Shown piece after piece: positions 13,812 to 14,695 of a stretch of DNA of 14,695 nucleotides. The DNA comes from Oscillospiraceae bacterium (GTDB taxonomy: Bacteria > Bacillota > Clostridia > Oscillospirales > Ruminococcaceae). The stretch lies in assembly GCA_014796735.1 (NCBI GenBank), contig JAAVIG010000112.1, positions 1 through 14,695 of the forward strand, given 5' to 3'. A program made the translations under genes and the position numbers. Numbering within the stretch: position 1 is the first letter of the stretch; each line of letters begins with the position of its first letter. The notes under the pieces are model-generated. The model ran no database searches. It was not told the origin of the DNA and saw only the letters and a list, made by a program, of their open reading frames with translations.

Positions 13812-13840
13812 ACGCAATTTTGCAATACAAAAAGTACAGT

Positions 13841-14577
13841 TTACGGAAGTTTTTCCATCGGATTAACAGGTCTTTTTCTTGTTTTTGGTGTACATTTTTT
13901 AGACATCGTTTCATCAAAATTATCGTCAAACTCAACAGGCACCGCTGTCTGCGGAAATTTTTTTAATATCTCCATCTCCAATTCTGCTCGATTCGCATAC
14001 TGCACCTTACGTTCCGCCTGTTCCACCACAGTATAAGCACTCTCAAACTTTATCCCCCACTTAAAGAACAGTTTTAGTCTTGTTTTCATTGGATGGCAAC
14101 CGGTTTTCATAACAACAAAGTGTCCTTTTGGCATACTTTTCAGTTCATCAACTGTCATCAAGGAACGCTCAATCATCTGCAAAGAACGGCTGCTACCATC
14201 TCTGCCGCTGGACTTTGATATTGACCCGCTGAGAACGGTTTGCTTGCCAAGGTTTTGTGACATTACCTCGACTGTTTTGGAGTTTGGTGCGAACGCTCCG
14301 AATAACGTACATTGGCAGTTGTCCACAATAATCTCCGCTCCCTCTTTACCATAGGTTTTCTCAAACTGAGCAAGAGACTGAATTATTGCAACAATGGATA
14401 TTTTTCTCGAACGGGAAGCGGAAAACATCATCTCTAATCCCTCTATTTTGGGCAAGGTGCCTATCTCGTCAGCGTATATCATTACCCTCTTATCAAGCTG
14501 CCCACCTTTTTCATCCGCAACTGTAAGCATTTCTCTATATATCTGCTGTAAAATAAGCGATACCAAGAAATGCTTAG
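13841..14577 (-). CDS. VirD4/TraG-like conjugative coupling protein, 3' exon
   Basis: The C-terminal 245 or so residues of a type IV coupling ATPase, close to the VirD4-like proteins (CD1115 type) of Firmicutes ICEs. The visible part starts K-H-F-L-V-S-L-I-L-Q-Q-I-Y-R-E-M. It contains the Walker B segment V-M-I-Y-A-D-E-I-G-T-L-P-K-I-E-G. Then come S-A-S-R-S-R-K-I-S-I-V-A-I-I-Q-S-L-A-Q, Y-G-K-E-G-A-E-I-I-V-D-N, L-F-G-A-F-A-P-N-S, and P-K-G-H-F-V-V-M-K-T-G. The Walker A region and membrane segments lie in the 5' exon beyond the window. The residues encoded just upstream (14578-14611) are group II intron sequence, not protein, so a start codon there is artificial. If the intron splices, a full protein can be made. 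The tail ends in a basic R-K-R-P-V-N-P-M-E-K-L-P. This marks the region as part of a conjugative element. Confidence 0.88.
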
Positions 14578-14695
14578 ATAACGATAGGTAACTCTTTGAA
14601 GTAATCTCCAAGTTTTCCCCCGTTCCACACCGTGCATGCGACTTTCACCGCACACGGCGTTCCATCAATATTACAATTTCATCTGATCGGTATCA
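14578..14695 (-). mobile_element. Group II intron, 3' part (domains V and VI), inserted in the coupling-protein gene
   Basis: Minus strand, 14663-14625: a domain V hairpin. Its stem pairs CCGTG with CACGG and TGCG with CGCA, with a 2-nt bulge on the 3' side, and a GAAA tetraloop sits on top. The catalytic-triad position reads C-G-C in the lower stem. A domain VI-like hairpin (about 14617-14588) and the 3' end ...CTATCGTTAT follow. The intron ends in AT at about 14578, consistent with the AY rule, and the coupling-protein frame resumes at once. The rest of the intron, including any reverse transcriptase, is to the right of the window. The exact boundary may be off by 1-2 nt. Confidence 0.85.

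Noticed and set aside
1690..13840. Target-site duplications flanking the cargo block
   Set aside because: I compared the sequence just left of the surface-protein gene with that between GH35 and the coupling-protein gene and found no matching direct repeat.
1..14695. CRISPR arrays, tRNA or rRNA genes
   Set aside because: No regularly spaced direct repeats and no tRNA-like cloverleaf or rRNA segments were noticed on either strand.

Overview
The window looks like part of a low-to-moderate G+C Clostridia genome, most likely a gut Oscillospiraceae/Ruminococcus-like bacterium. The reasons are AAGGAGG-type ribosome sites, TTGACA/TATAAT promoters, lipoprotein signals on secreted proteins, and an N-x-D-T-G wall-sorting tail. 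It reads as a carbohydrate-utilisation cargo block flanked by genes typical of an integrative conjugative element (ICE).

Left flank (about 1-1724): a consensus promoter pointing off the left edge, a 5'-truncated MerR-type regulator, two tiny overlapping ORFs and a sigma-70 region-4-like protein of the kind found in Firmicutes ICEs. A gene-poor stretch follows, holding a perfect 18-bp palindrome over the sigma-like gene's ribosome site, a strong bidirectional terminator and a nested stem-loop.

Cargo, minus strand (1725-8813, transcribed right to left): GH2 beta-galactosidase-like enzyme (broken by a frameshift), GH51 alpha-L-arabinofuranosidase, a secreted GH5-like lipoprotein, an ABC solute-binding lipoprotein and a putative carbohydrate-binding cell-surface protein. 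Cargo, plus strand (8942-13811): AraC-family regulator, GH30 lipoprotein resembling endo-beta-1,6-galactanases with a discoidin-like C-terminal domain, and GH35 beta-galactosidase. The set fits plant arabinogalactan, probably type II: the GH30 cuts the beta-1,6-galactan outside the cell, the binding lipoprotein captures products, and GH51, GH35 and GH2 remove arabinose and galactose in the cytoplasm. No ABC permease genes are present here.

The most informative signal is regulatory. The GH2 promoter (minus strand) and the GH30 promoter (plus strand) lie on either side of the AraC gene and share two identical blocks, an 11-mer and a 13-mer. The blocks have the same 16-bp gap and the same distance to the -10 box. 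This predicts one AraC-controlled regulon driving both arms outward; one of the two sites also overlaps the regulator's own promoter.

Right flank (13841-14695): the C-terminal part of a VirD4/TraG-like coupling protein on the minus strand. It is interrupted by a group II intron, of which domains V and VI and the 3' splice junction are visible.
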